Positions 38,676 through 48,438 of a DNA stretch of 64,000 nt are shown one piece after another (position 1 is the stretch's first letter; every line of letters begins with the position of its first letter). The DNA is from Citrobacter tructae. GTDB lineage: Bacteria > Pseudomonadota > Gammaproteobacteria > Enterobacterales > Enterobacteriaceae. The notes under the pieces were generated by a model. It did not search any database and was not told where the DNA came from. It worked only from the letters and a program-made list of their open reading frames with translations. The stretch is taken from assembly GCF_004684345.1 (NCBI RefSeq), contig NZ_CP038469.1, positions 1,736,001 to 1,800,000 on the forward strand, read 5' to 3'. The position numbers and the translations under genes were made by a program.

Positions 38676-41600
38676 TCAATCGAAGGGCGGCGGTGCCAGC
38701 ACTTCACGATTACCATTATGCCCTTGCTCACTAACGATCCCCTGCGCTTCCATCTGTTCGATGATACGTGCCGCACGGTTGTAGCCAATACGGAACTGGC
38801 GCTGGACGCCGGAAATTGAGGCTTTACGTTTTTCCGTGACAAACTTAACGGCCTGGTCAAACAGCGGATCCAGTTCTTCCCCGCTGTCAAAACCACCGCC
38901 ACCGCCTTCGCTTTCGCTGTCAGAGGTGATCCCCTCAACGTATTGCGGACGACCGCGGGCTTTCCAGTCCTGAACAACGGCGTGAACTTCTTCATCGCGT
39001 ACAAAGGCACCATGCACGCGCACTGGAATTGTCGAGTTTGGCGCGGAATAGAGCATATCCCCCATCCCCAACAGTGATTCTGCCCCTGACTGATCAAGAA
39101 TGGTACGCGAGTCAATTTTGCTCGACACGGTGAAGGCGATACGGGTCGGGATGTTGGCTTTGATAAGCCCGGTAATCACATCAACCGATGGACGCTGGGT
39201 CGCCAGCACCAAGTGGATCCCCGCCGCACGCGCTTTTTGCGCCAGTCGGGCGATCAACTCTTCCACCTTTTTGCCGACGGTCATCATCAGGTCAGCAAAT
39301 TCATCCACCAGGACCACAATGTAAGGCTCTTTTTTCAGCACCGGATGGGTAACATCCATGCTATCGCCTGGCTTCCAGTACGGATCCGGGATCGGACGCC
39401 CCATGCGTTCTGCTTCAGCGATCTTCTCGTTGTAGCCCGCCAGGTTACGCACACCAAGCGCTGACATCAGCTTATAACGACGCTCCATTTCATTGACGCT
39501 CCAGCGCAGCGCGTTAGCAGCATCTTTCATGTCGGTAACAACTTCAGTCAACAGATGCGGGATGCCTTCATAAACCGACAACTCGAGCATTTTCGGGTCG
39601 ATCATGATGAATCTCACATCTTCCGGTTGCGCCTTGTACAGCATGCTGAGGATCATGGCATTGACCCCAACAGACTTACCGGAACCTGTAGTACCCGCCA
39701 CCAGCAGATGCGGCATCTTCGCCAAATCAGCAGTAACCGGTTCACCCGCAATATCTTTGCCAAGCACCACGGTAAGCGGAGATGGATTATCACGGAATTT
39801 CGCGTTATCCAGCACTTCGCGCAGATAGACGGTCTGACGTTTTTTGTTCGGTAATTCCAACCCTACGTACGGTTTACCCGGAATAACCTCCACCACACGA
39901 ACCGCAGCGGTCGACAATGAACGTGCCAGGTCACGGGAGAGGTTAGAAATCCGCGCGGCTTTAACACCCGGCGCCAGATTCAGTTCAAAACGGGTAATCA
40001 CCGGGCCCGGCGAATAGTTCACCACATCGGCTTTAATGCGAAAATCAGCTAAGCGAGCTTCAACCAGACGCGCCATTTGCTCCAGTGCGAAAGTATCTAT
40101 TGGCTCAACTTCCGCCGGAGGCGGGGTGAGCAGATCCAGTGATGGCAGCAGTGTAGTTGGGCGTTGTACAGGACGGCTGTCGCCATTGCGCATCAATAAC
40201 GGATGGATCAGGCTATCCTGTGGCTGCGGTGCAACAGGTTGCGGCGGCTGCTGATAATGTTGATGCGGCGCGACAGGCTGCGGCGGCTGCTGGTAATGCT
40301 GCTGCGGCGCAACAGCCTGTGGCGGCTGCTGATAATGCTGCGGTGCGACAGGTTGTGGTGCCGGTTCCGGCATCACGCTTGGGGTAAACAGCGGCTCATG
40401 CGGGCCATCATCCACCAGCGCTTTCATCGGTGAGAAGGCAAAATCATCCAGAGAGAACGGATTAGCACCAGCAGGCTGTTCACCGGAATAACGCTGCTGC
40501 TGGGAAGAGGCAAATTGACGGGCCAACTCCGCTTCTGCTGCAGATTCTTCGTCCTCAACCTGATGCGTATCGTCCTGATACTCTTCACCATAGCGATGCT
40601 GCTGCGACTGTGCGAACTGACGCGCCAGCTCATCCTGTTGCATAGCATCAATTTCATCGTCGGTATAGTCAGTGTCCGCATCAAGCTGCTCTTCACGCGC
40701 TTTCTCTTCGGCCATACGCTGCGACGGTAATTTTATGCCATAGGAAGCCAGCTCACGACGCGTTGGCACACGGACGCGATTTGGACGAGGCAGTTGCGGT
40801 CCAATCCCCTCTTTCACCTGTGGACGCGGCGCACCGCTACCCGCCAGGCTAAACACAGGTGCAGAGGCGGCGGCCCCAGCACCCAATGCTGCGTTTTTCA
40901 CTCCAGCAGCCAGCGGCGCAACTGCAGCGACAGATTCAACCGGTGGTATAGAAGCGGCCGTCGTCATCGATGGCATAGACGGTTTAACACGCTCAGGTTC
41001 CTGAGCAGGTTCTGGAATCGGCTGATACCAGGCAGCTAACTGCTCACGTTCACGTGCACGTTTTTCTTCAACTTCTTCAAAGTAGTAGAGCGGCGGACGT
41101 ACCGGTTTAGTCTCTTCCACGATCGGTTCAGGCTCTACAACTGGCGGTTGCTCAGCAACAGGTTCTTGCACGAAGGTAGGCTGCTGCTGATACACGGGCT
41201 GCGGCTGGAATGTAGATTCCTGTTGATAGCCCGATGGCGGGTTATACGCAGGCTCCGCTGAATGAACCGGTTGCTGCACTGGCTCTGGCTGCCAACTTTG
41301 TTCAGTAACCGGTGGCTGCCACTGCGGTTGCATTTGTGGCTGCGGAGCTACAGGCTGTTGGTATTGCGGTTCGACAACGGGCGGCACAACATATTGCGGC
41401 TGAGGTTCAACCGGTACGGGCTGCTGCCAGGGCTCATAAGCCTGTGCCGTCGGCTGGGAATATTGTGCAGACTGCGGATAACCTTCAGGTGCCTGTGCAA
41501 TAACCGGCTCAGTCACTTGCGGCGTGGGCGCAGGTTGCCACGCAACGGCCGGTACAGGTTGAACAGGAATGCTCCCAGGGACCGGGGGAGTTTGCAGCAA

Positions 41601-42623
41601 AGGATCGACTGGTGCACTCCAGGCCTGCGTTGTTGCAGTGGCAGTAGCCGCTGCGGCGGCTACCACAGGTTCAGTCACCGAGTGACCATTTAGCAGTGGG
41701 TCGAATTCATCATATTCAGGCAGCGTGGCACGATTACCGGAGAACAGAACATCATTCGCATCGGCGGCAACGCCACGGGCACTGTATTCAATTTCATCTT
41801 CGTCATCCATTCGTTTGCCGGAAAACAGCGCAGCATCGGTATGACGACCTAGCGGGTTGGTAAATTTCTCGGCCAGACGCTTACGACGTGCTAACGCGCC
41901 GCGAAGAATACGGGCCCGGCGTGATTCATGCGGTTTTCCTTGGGCGGCGTCGACAGACTCTTCATCGTCTTCGTATTCTTCGTCATCAACCCAGGTATCA
42001 TCGCGGCGAGTGCGGTTGCTGGCAAACGTCAGGATATTGAGTAACCAGCCGCCTAATTTTTCCGCAATGCTCACCCATGACCAACCTGTAAACAGCGTCA
42101 GGCCTGCGGCCCAGATACACAATAGCGTGAGCGTTCCCCCACTGCTGTGCAGCAGCGGTTGTAGCGTGGTGCTGAGCAGACTGCCAATCACGCCGCCGGA
42201 AGCGAAATACCAGATGTCATCGGCATTGATTGCAGCCAGCCCGCAAGAGGTGAGAATAAGCGCCAGAACGCCAATAATGCGCAGCGACACGGCAAAATAG
42301 TCGACGTATTCATCACTGGCCTGATGTCGCCAGGTAAACCAACAGCCACCGACAATGATGACAGGTATGGTGTAGGCCATTATGCCAAATATAAAGAACA
42401 GGGTGTCCGCCAGCCATGCACCGGGGATCCCTCCAAGATTATGGATAGGTTCGTGCCACGCGGTTTGCGACCAACTGGGATCCGAAGGGTTAAAGCTGAG
42501 TAAGGCAGCCATCAACCAGACGGCAAAAAGGGCAATAAGGATCAGTAGCGCTTCCAGAAGTCGGCGCCCGCTGCTTAACTTCGTCAATGTGACGTCTTTG
42601 TCTTCAGTGTATTCCTGGCTCAA
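38676..42623 (-). CDS. ftsK: DNA translocase FtsK
   Basis: A septal DNA pump that directs chromosome dimer resolution at dif by XerCD. The start is TTG at 42623, giving 1315 residues, with GGAGAG seven bases upstream and the conserved SQEY...LTKLSSGRRLLEALLIL N-terminus; the frame is open 19 codons further but without a ribosome-binding site. Order: four membrane helices (residues 25-200), a long low-complexity linker (about 200-830) rich in Pro and Gln, and the RecA-like motor with Walker A GTTGSGKS and Walker B YIVVLVDEFADLM. The C-terminal gamma winged helix ends EVLAPPPFD. Confidence 0.97.
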   Translation of the reverse strand: MSQEYTEDKDVTLTKLSSGRRLLEALLILIALFAVWLMAALLSFNPSDPSWSQTAWHEPIHNLGGIPGAWLADTLFFIFGIMAYTIPVIIVGGCWFTWRHQASDEYVDYFAVSLRIIGVLALILTSCGLAAINADDIWYFASGGVIGSLLSTTLQPLLHSSGGTLTLLCIWAAGLTLFTGWSWVSIAEKLGGWLLNILTFASNRTRRDDTWVDDEEYEDDEESVDAAQGKPHESRRARILRGALARRKRLAEKFTNPLGRHTDAALFSGKRMDDEDEIEYSARGVAADANDVLFSGNRATLPEYDEFDPLLNGHSVTEPVVAAAAATATATTQAWSAPVDPLLQTPPVPGSIPVQPVPAVAWQPAPTPQVTEPVIAQAPEGYPQSAQYSQPTAQAYEPWQQPVPVEPQPQYVVPPVVEPQYQQPVAPQPQMQPQWQPPVTEQSWQPEPVQQPVHSAEPAYNPPSGYQQESTFQPQPVYQQQPTFVQEPVAEQPPVVEPEPIVEETKPVRPPLYYFEEVEEKRAREREQLAAWYQPIPEPAQEPERVKPSMPSMTTAASIPPVESVAAVAPLAAGVKNAALGAGAAASAPVFSLAGSGAPRPQVKEGIGPQLPRPNRVRVPTRRELASYGIKLPSQRMAEEKAREEQLDADTDYTDDEIDAMQQDELARQFAQSQQHRYGEEYQDDTHQVEDEESAAEAELARQFASSQQQRYSGEQPAGANPFSLDDFAFSPMKALVDDGPHEPLFTPSVMPEPAPQPVAPQHYQQPPQAVAPQQHYQQPPQPVAPHQHYQQPPQPVAPQPQDSLIHPLLMRNGDSRPVQRPTTLLPSLDLLTPPPAEVEPIDTFALEQMARLVEARLADFRIKADVVNYSPGPVITRFELNLAPGVKAARISNLSRDLARSLSTAAVRVVEVIPGKPYVGLELPNKKRQTVYLREVLDNAKFRDNPSPLTVVLGKDIAGEPVTADLAKMPHLLVAGTTGSGKSVGVNAMILSMLYKAQPEDVRFIMIDPKMLELSVYEGIPHLLTEVVTDMKDAANALRWSVNEMERRYKLMSALGVRNLAGYNEKIAEAERMGRPIPDPYWKPGDSMDVTHPVLKKEPYIVVLVDEFADLMMTVGKKVEELIARLAQKARAAGIHLVLATQRPSVDVITGLIKANIPTRIAFTVSSKIDSRTILDQSGAESLLGMGDMLYSAPNSTIPVRVHGAFVRDEEVHAVVQDWKARGRPQYVEGITSDSESEGGGGGFDSGEELDPLFDQAVKFVTEKRKASISGVQRQFRIGYNRAARIIEQMEAQGIVSEQGHNGNREVLAPPPFD
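40225..40360 (-). repeat. Tandem repeat in the FtsK linker
   Basis: About three to four degenerate copies of a roughly 39-base unit encode QHYQQPPQPVAP-type repeats in the FtsK linker. E. coli has similar QYQQPQQPVAP repeats in variable number. Confidence 0.75.
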
Positions 42624-42757
42624 AAACGGCTCTCCAGGTTTCAGGCTTTTCCTGCCCGATGCTAAAACGGACAACAGCACCGGGTTGCCCCGGCACTGTT
42701 GCTGTATGGATTAACAGGAGTGTAATCAAACTACGTCGATTTTGCACCTGTTCCGTG

Positions 42758-43252
42758 TTAGCGCGTCTTAATTACCAGACGATTGCTCTGTTTGACTTCT
42801 TCCATGACCACATAAGTACGTGTGTCATTCACGCCAGGCAGACGCAGCAGGGTTTCCCCTAAGAGCTTACGATATGCTGACATATCCGGTACGCGTGTTT
42901 TCAGCAGGTAATCGAAATCACCGGAAACCAAATGACACTCTTGAATTTCTTCAAGTTTTTGTACTGCAGTGTTGAATTGCTCAAACACATCCGGGGCGCC
43001 ACGATTCAGAGTAATCTCAACAAAAACCAGAAGTGATGCATCCAGATAATGCGGGTTTAACAGCGCCGTATAGCCCTGAATAAAACCCTGTCTTTCCAAC
43101 CGACGCACGCGCTCAAGGCAGGGCGTTGGTGAAAGTCCCACTCGTTTAGAAAGCTCGACGTTAGAAATACGCCCATCCTTTTGCAGCTCATTAAGAATGT
43201 TACGATCGATACGGTCGAGATCTTTGCCAGGGCGCTTCTTACTATCTACCAT
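42758..43252 (-). CDS. lrp: Leucine-responsive regulatory protein
   Basis: A 164-residue global regulator, identical in length to E. coli Lrp. The N-terminal helix-turn-helix (ILNELQKDGRISNVELSKRVGLSPTPCLERVRRLE, residues about 19-53) is followed by the RAM/ligand-binding domain (FVEITL, VSGDFDYLLKTRV). It controls feast/famine genes including amino acid synthesis and pili. A long upstream spacer, shared with divergent trxB, is typical and holds its autoregulatory region. Confidence 0.99.
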   Translation of the reverse strand: MVDSKKRPGKDLDRIDRNILNELQKDGRISNVELSKRVGLSPTPCLERVRRLERQGFIQGYTALLNPHYLDASLLVFVEITLNRGAPDVFEQFNTAVQKLEEIQECHLVSGDFDYLLKTRVPDMSAYRKLLGETLLRLPGVNDTRTYVVMEEVKQSNRLVIKTR

Positions 43253-43823
43253 TATTATTGTCTCTCTGTATTCCTTCCCTACTCCTGCCTGACCCTTCTA
43301 ACATCACTGTTCAGAGTCGCTACCCATCACAATAACCCGAAACCCAGAGGGATTTACGGTGCGCAATGCCTGGGTTTATGGTGAGAAGACCGTTGCCTGT
43401 CGGCGGCTATCGACATCACGAATGGCATCTGTCCACACCATGCGTAGATTTCGCTAACTCGGTAAACATGGTATCTGGATGCATGATTATGCAGCACACA
43501 CACGACACAGTTTTTTTCTTCCTTGAATGTTTTCGCAAAACAGCAGGGGATTGTCAAAGCAAAACATCGATTTTTAGTACAACATGCCAGTTATTCATTG
43601 GGAGTGATGAGAAATCGTCATTTTATCGCCTTATAACTGGCCAATTTTAAGTAGAAATCGTTATATCCCCCTTCATACTTCAAGCTGCCTGTGCGTGGCC
43701 CTCACGCCCTTTCATCGGTTCCCGCTATTGCACAAATTGTTAACAAAATCGCCATACTCTTTTTTTACGCCTGCAAATTCCCTACAATCCTGCCCATTGC
43801 CTGCCAACAACTATGGGGATCTC
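43253..43823. other. Long lrp-trxB intergenic region
   Basis: About 570 bases without a supported gene. It contains the lrp leader and promoter (left part, AT-rich) and the trxB promoter (right part). Short open frames on both strands have no ribosome-binding site or recognised similarity. At about 43675-43705 lies CATACTTCAAGCTGCCTGTG, which resembles a dispersed enterobacterial intergenic repeat known to me from memory. I could not pick reliable operator sites. Confidence 0.6.
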
Positions 43824-44792
43824 ATGGGCACGACCAAACACAGTAAACTTCTTATTCTGGGTTCAGGCCCTGCCGGGTATACCGCTGCGGTCTATGCTGC
43901 GCGCGCGAACCTGCAACCGGTACTGATCACCGGTATGGAAAAAGGGGGTCAGTTGACCACGACGACGGAAGTCGAAAACTGGCCGGGTGACCCGCACGAT
44001 CTTACGGGCCCACTGCTGATGGAACGTATGCACGAACATGCGACAAAATTTGAGACGGAAATCATTTTTGATCACATCAGCAAAGTTGATCTGCAGAACC
44101 GGCCATTCCGTCTTACCGGCGACAATGGCGAATACACCTGCGATGCGCTGATTATCGCGACCGGCGCTTCCGCTCGCTACCTTGGCTTACCTTCTGAAGA
44201 AGCATTTAAAGGCCGCGGTGTCTCCGCCTGCGCAACCTGTGACGGTTTCTTCTATCGTAACCAAAAGGTGGCGGTCATTGGCGGTGGTAATACCGCAGTA
44301 GAGGAAGCGCTGTATCTGGCAAACATCGCCTCTGAAGTCCATTTGATTCACCGTCGCGACAGTTTCCGTGCAGAAAAAATCCTCATCAAGCGCCTGATGG
44401 ATAAAGTCGAAAACGGCAACATCGTGCTGCACACGCACCGTACGCTGGAAGAAGTCACCGGCGATCAGATGGGCGTAACCGGGCTGCGTCTGCGTGATAC
44501 TCAAAACACCGATAACATCGAGTCTCTGGATGTTGCAGGTCTGTTTGTCGCCATTGGTCATAGCCCAAATACTGCCATTTTTGATGGTCAGCTTGAGCTG
44601 GAAAACGGCTATATCAAAGTTCAGTCCGGCATTCACGGCAATGCGACGCAAACCAGCATTCCGGGTGTGTTTGCGGCCGGTGACGTAATGGATCATATTT
44701 ATCGCCAGGCGATTACCTCAGCAGGTACAGGTTGTATGGCAGCCCTTGATGCTGAGCGTTATCTCGACGGTCTGGCTGACGCTTGCGAATAA
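43824..44792 (+). CDS. trxB: Thioredoxin reductase
   Basis: An NADPH-dependent flavoenzyme that reduces thioredoxin. The 322-residue form starting MGTTKHSKLLILGSGPAG is chosen; the open frame upstream to 43695 lacks a ribosome-binding site. The FAD-binding GSGPAG, the redox-active CATC (SACATCDGFF, about residues 134-143), NADPH-binding GGGNTAVE and C-terminal AAGDVMD motifs are all present. Ends ADACE, one or two residues different from the E. coli tail. A terminator follows before cydD. Confidence 0.98.
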   Translation: MGTTKHSKLLILGSGPAGYTAAVYAARANLQPVLITGMEKGGQLTTTTEVENWPGDPHDLTGPLLMERMHEHATKFETEIIFDHISKVDLQNRPFRLTGDNGEYTCDALIIATGASARYLGLPSEEAFKGRGVSACATCDGFFYRNQKVAVIGGGNTAVEEALYLANIASEVHLIHRRDSFRAEKILIKRLMDKVENGNIVLHTHRTLEEVTGDQMGVTGLRLRDTQNTDNIESLDVAGLFVAIGHSPNTAIFDGQLELENGYIKVQSGIHGNATQTSIPGVFAAGDVMDHIYRQAITSAGTGCMAALDAERYLDGLADACE

Positions 44793-44819
44793 GTTTTACA
44801 AATCAGTAACAAAAGTAAA

Positions 44820-44847
44820 AAAGGCGACTATAAGTCGCCTTTATTTT
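44820..44847 (+). terminator. Rho-independent terminator of trxB
   Basis: AAAGGCGACT and AGTCGCCTTT form a ten-base stem with a short loop, followed by ATTTTT, 27 bases after the trxB stop. Confidence 0.88.
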
Positions 44848-44906
44848 TGCCCCGTTGTAACATTGTCCTGCCCAAAAATTCCAATAACTCACCTGCTAAG
44901 CGAGCA

Positions 44907-46673
44907 ATGAATAAAACCCGTCAAAAAGAGCTAACCCGCTGGTTAAAACAGCAAAGTGTCATTTCCCAGCGTTGGCTGAATATTTCACGCCTGTTAGGCT
45001 TCGTCAGCGGCCTGTTAATTGTTGCTCAGGCCTGGCTTCTGGCTCGCATTCTTGATCATATGATCATGGATAATATTCCTCGCGAAGCCCTTCTGCTCCC
45101 TTTCATCGTGTTAGTGCTGATTTTCATCCTGCGTGCGTGGGTGGTCTGGCTACGTGAGCGGGTCGGTTTTCACGCAGGGCAGCACATTCGTTTTGAAATT
45201 CGTCGTCAGGTTCTAGACCGCCTGCAACAGGCAGGTCCCGCATGGATCCAAGGTAAGCCAGCCGGAAGTTGGGCAACACTGGTGCTAGAGCAGATAGACG
45301 ATATGCATGATTACTACGCGCGTTATCTGCCGCAAATGGCGCTTGCCGTATGCGTACCCATTTTGATTGTGGCGGCCATTTTCCCATCGAACTGGATAGC
45401 CGCCCTTATCCTGCTGGGCACCGCGCCGCTGATCCCATTGTTTATGGCGATGGTCGGTATGGGTGCTGCCGATGCTAACCGCCGTAACTTTCAGGCCCTG
45501 GCCCGACTCAGCGGCCATTTCCTCGATCGCCTGCGCGGCATGGAAACGTTAAGAATATTTGGCCGCGGCGAAGCTGAAACAGAAAGTATTCGTGCAGCGT
45601 CGCAAGATTTTCGCCAGCGCACCATGGAAGTCCTGCGTCTCGCGTTCCTCTCCTCCGGAGTTCTGGAGTTTTTCACCTCGCTATCCATCGCGCTGGTGGC
45701 GGTTTACTTTGGCTTCTCGTATCTCGGCGAACTCAATTTCGGTCACTATGGCGTCGGCGTCACCTTAGCTTCTGGATTCCTGGCGCTGATTCTTGCACCT
45801 GAGTTTTTCCAACCTCTGCGCGATCTGGGCACGTTTTATCATGCCAAAGCCCAGGCTGTCGGGGCAGCAGACAGCCTGAAAACGTTCATGGAAACGCCGC
45901 TGGCGCACCCTGAACGTGGTGATATTGAGCTGGCAGTAAAAGAGCCGGTTTCGATTACCGCAGAAGAGCTGGTTATCACCTCGCCGGAAGGTAAAATTCT
46001 TGCAGGCCCGCTCAATTTCTCGCTACCAGCAGGTCAGCGCGCGGTGCTGGTGGGACGAAGTGGTTCCGGCAAGAGTTCGCTATTGAATGTCTTGTCCGGT
46101 TTTCTCTCGTATCAGGGGTCATTACGGATTAACGGCTTTGAACTGCGCGACCTGGCGCCTGATTCCTGGCGCAAACAGCTATCATGGGTCGGGCAAAACC
46201 CGCAACTTCCTGCCGCCACGTTACGTGATAATGTGCTGCTGGCACGCCCTGATGCCAGCGAAGAACAGCTTCAGGCCGCGCTCGACAGCGCCTGGGTGAG
46301 TGAGTTTTTACCGCTGCTGCCACAGGGCGTGGATACGCCGGTCGGCGATCAGTCCGCTCGACTTTCCGTCGGGCAAGCGCAGCGCGTTGCCGTGGCCCGC
46401 GCCTTGCTCAATCCGTGTCAGCTACTGCTGCTGGACGAACCCGCCGCCAGCCTCGATGCTCACAGTGAGCAGCGCGTAATGCAGGCGTTAAACGCGGCAT
46501 CACGTCGCCAGACCACGCTAATGGTCACACACCAGCTTGAAGACCTTGCCGAATGGGATGCCATTTGGGTCATGCAGGACGGACAGATCGTCGAGCAAGG
46601 CACTTATGCTCAACTGAGTGCTGCCAACGGGGCTTTTGCAACACTGTTGGCTCACCGTCAGGAGGACATCTAA
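44907..46673 (+). CDS. cydD: Glutathione/cysteine ABC exporter subunit CydD
   Basis: A half transporter that with CydC exports glutathione and cysteine to the periplasm and is needed for cytochrome bd assembly. The 588-residue form starting MNKTRQKELTRWL matches E. coli; the frame open to 44847 crosses the trxB terminator. Six-helix exporter domain first, then Walker A GRSGSGKSS near residue 383, signature LSVGQAQRVA and Walker B LLLLDEPAASLD. The cydC start directly follows its stop. Confidence 0.98.
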   Translation: MNKTRQKELTRWLKQQSVISQRWLNISRLLGFVSGLLIVAQAWLLARILDHMIMDNIPREALLLPFIVLVLIFILRAWVVWLRERVGFHAGQHIRFEIRRQVLDRLQQAGPAWIQGKPAGSWATLVLEQIDDMHDYYARYLPQMALAVCVPILIVAAIFPSNWIAALILLGTAPLIPLFMAMVGMGAADANRRNFQALARLSGHFLDRLRGMETLRIFGRGEAETESIRAASQDFRQRTMEVLRLAFLSSGVLEFFTSLSIALVAVYFGFSYLGELNFGHYGVGVTLASGFLALILAPEFFQPLRDLGTFYHAKAQAVGAADSLKTFMETPLAHPERGDIELAVKEPVSITAEELVITSPEGKILAGPLNFSLPAGQRAVLVGRSGSGKSSLLNVLSGFLSYQGSLRINGFELRDLAPDSWRKQLSWVGQNPQLPAATLRDNVLLARPDASEEQLQAALDSAWVSEFLPLLPQGVDTPVGDQSARLSVGQAQRVAVARALLNPCQLLLLDEPAASLDAHSEQRVMQALNAASRRQTTLMVTHQLEDLAEWDAIWVMQDGQIVEQGTYAQLSAANGAFATLLAHRQEDI

Positions 46674-48395
46674 ATGCGCGCTTTGCTACCTTATCTGACG
46701 CTGTATAAACGTCATAAGTGGATGTTAACGCTGGGAATAATTCTGGCGATTATCACGTTGTTAGCAAGCATTGGTTTGCTGACGCTTTCCGGCTGGTTCC
46801 TCTCTGCTTCTGCGGTGGTGGGCGTGACCGGGATTTACAGTTTTAACTACATGCTCCCTGCGGCGGGCGTGCGCGGTGCGGCGATCACCCGTACCGCAGG
46901 CCGTTATTTTGAGCGACTGGTCAGTCACGACGCGACATTCCGCGTGCTGCAGCACCTGCGTATTTACACCTTTAGTAAACTGCTGCCGCTCTCTCCGGCT
47001 GGTCTGGCCCGTTATGGTCAGGGCGAACTGCTTAACCGCGTCGTTGCTGATGTCGACACACTTGATCACCTCTATCTGCGCGTCATCTCTCCGCTGGTTG
47101 GGGCATTTGTCGTGATTGTAGTGGTAACGCTTGGACTGAGCGTTCTCGATCTCACGCTAGCCGTCAGCCTTGGCGGCATTATGCTGCTGACCCTGTTTAT
47201 TTTGCCCCCGCTCTTTTATCAGGCCGGAAAACGCACCGGGCAAAACCTGACACATCTGCGCGGGCAATATCGCCAACAGTTGACCTCCTGGCTGCAGGGT
47301 CAGGCTGAACTGACCATTTTTGGCGCAAGCGTTCGCTATCGCGCACAAATGGAAGCCACGGAGTTGCAGTGGCACGAAGCGCAGCGCCACCAGTCAGAAT
47401 TAACAGCACTGTCTCAGGCCTTAATGCTGCTCATTGGTGCGCTGGCCGTCATCGTGATGCTCTGGATGGCCTCGGGCGGCGTGGGTGGAAATACCCAGCC
47501 GGGCGCGCTGATTGCACTGTTTGTATTCTGCGCACTGGCCGCATTTGAAGCCCTGGCCCCGGTTACTGGCGCATTTCAGCATCTCGGTCAGGTGATCGCC
47601 TCTGCCCTGCGCATCACAGAACTGACGGAACAGAAACCGGAAGTCACCTTCCCTGACGACGGGTCTACGGTTTCTGAGCAAATTACCCTCACACTGCAAG
47701 ATGTTTGTTTCAGCTACCCAGGACAGGCGCAAAATGCGCTGGATACCCTTTCCCTGCAGGCTAAGCCCGGCGAGCATATTGCGATTCTCGGCCGCACCGG
47801 CTGTGGTAAGTCCACATTGCTGCAATTGCTGACGCGCGCCTGGAATCCACAACGCGGTGAAATATTGTTCAACGATCGCCCGATTTCATCTCTGAGTGAA
47901 TCAAGTCTGCGTCAAAGCATCAGCGTCGTACCGCAGCGTGTACACCTGTTTAGTGCGACATTGCGCGACAATCTGCTGCTGGCCGCACCGCAGGCCAGTG
48001 ATGACGTATTATCCGAGATGTTGTGCCGCGTTGGCCTGGAAAAACTGCTGGAAGATGATGGGCTCAACGCTTGGTTAGGTGAAGGTGGTCGTCAACTCTC
48101 CGGCGGCGAGCTCCGCCGTCTGGCTATCGCCCGTGCATTGCTACACGACGCCCCGCTGATGCTGCTGGATGAACCTACCGAAGGGCTTGACGCCACAACA
48201 GAAAGCCAAATGCTTGAATTAATTAGCGATGTCATGCGAGACAAAACCGTATTGATGGTGACGCATCGCCTGCGCGGACTGTCGCGTTTTAATCAAATAA
48301 TAGTGATGGACAACGGACAAATTATTGAGCAAGGTAATCACGCAGATCTGTTAGCCAGGCAGGGCCGTTATTACCAGTTTAAGCAACGTCTGTAA
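46674..48395 (+). CDS. cydC: Glutathione/cysteine ABC exporter subunit CydC
   Basis: The 573-residue partner of CydD. The N-terminal membrane domain begins MRALLPYLTLYKRHKW, and the ATPase domain has Walker A GRTGCGKST, signature LSGGELRRLA and Walker B LMLLDEPTEGLD. The ATG abuts the cydD stop without spacer, so the two halves of the heterodimer are made together. aat begins 44 bases downstream, completing the trxB-cydDC-aat order of K-12. Confidence 0.98.
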   Translation: MRALLPYLTLYKRHKWMLTLGIILAIITLLASIGLLTLSGWFLSASAVVGVTGIYSFNYMLPAAGVRGAAITRTAGRYFERLVSHDATFRVLQHLRIYTFSKLLPLSPAGLARYGQGELLNRVVADVDTLDHLYLRVISPLVGAFVVIVVVTLGLSVLDLTLAVSLGGIMLLTLFILPPLFYQAGKRTGQNLTHLRGQYRQQLTSWLQGQAELTIFGASVRYRAQMEATELQWHEAQRHQSELTALSQALMLLIGALAVIVMLWMASGGVGGNTQPGALIALFVFCALAAFEALAPVTGAFQHLGQVIASALRITELTEQKPEVTFPDDGSTVSEQITLTLQDVCFSYPGQAQNALDTLSLQAKPGEHIAILGRTGCGKSTLLQLLTRAWNPQRGEILFNDRPISSLSESSLRQSISVVPQRVHLFSATLRDNLLLAAPQASDDVLSEMLCRVGLEKLLEDDGLNAWLGEGGRQLSGGELRRLAIARALLHDAPLMLLDEPTEGLDATTESQMLELISDVMRDKTVLMVTHRLRGLSRFNQIIVMDNGQIIEQGNHADLLARQGRYYQFKQRL

Positions 48396-48438
48396 GCTAT
48401 TATTGAACGATCCAACTCGCGTAGTGGAGTTCGCTGTC

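Noticed and set aside
40225..40360. CRISPR-like direct repeats
   Set aside because: The repeats are contiguous, in frame within ftsK and encode Pro/Gln peptides; there are no unique spacers or cas genes.
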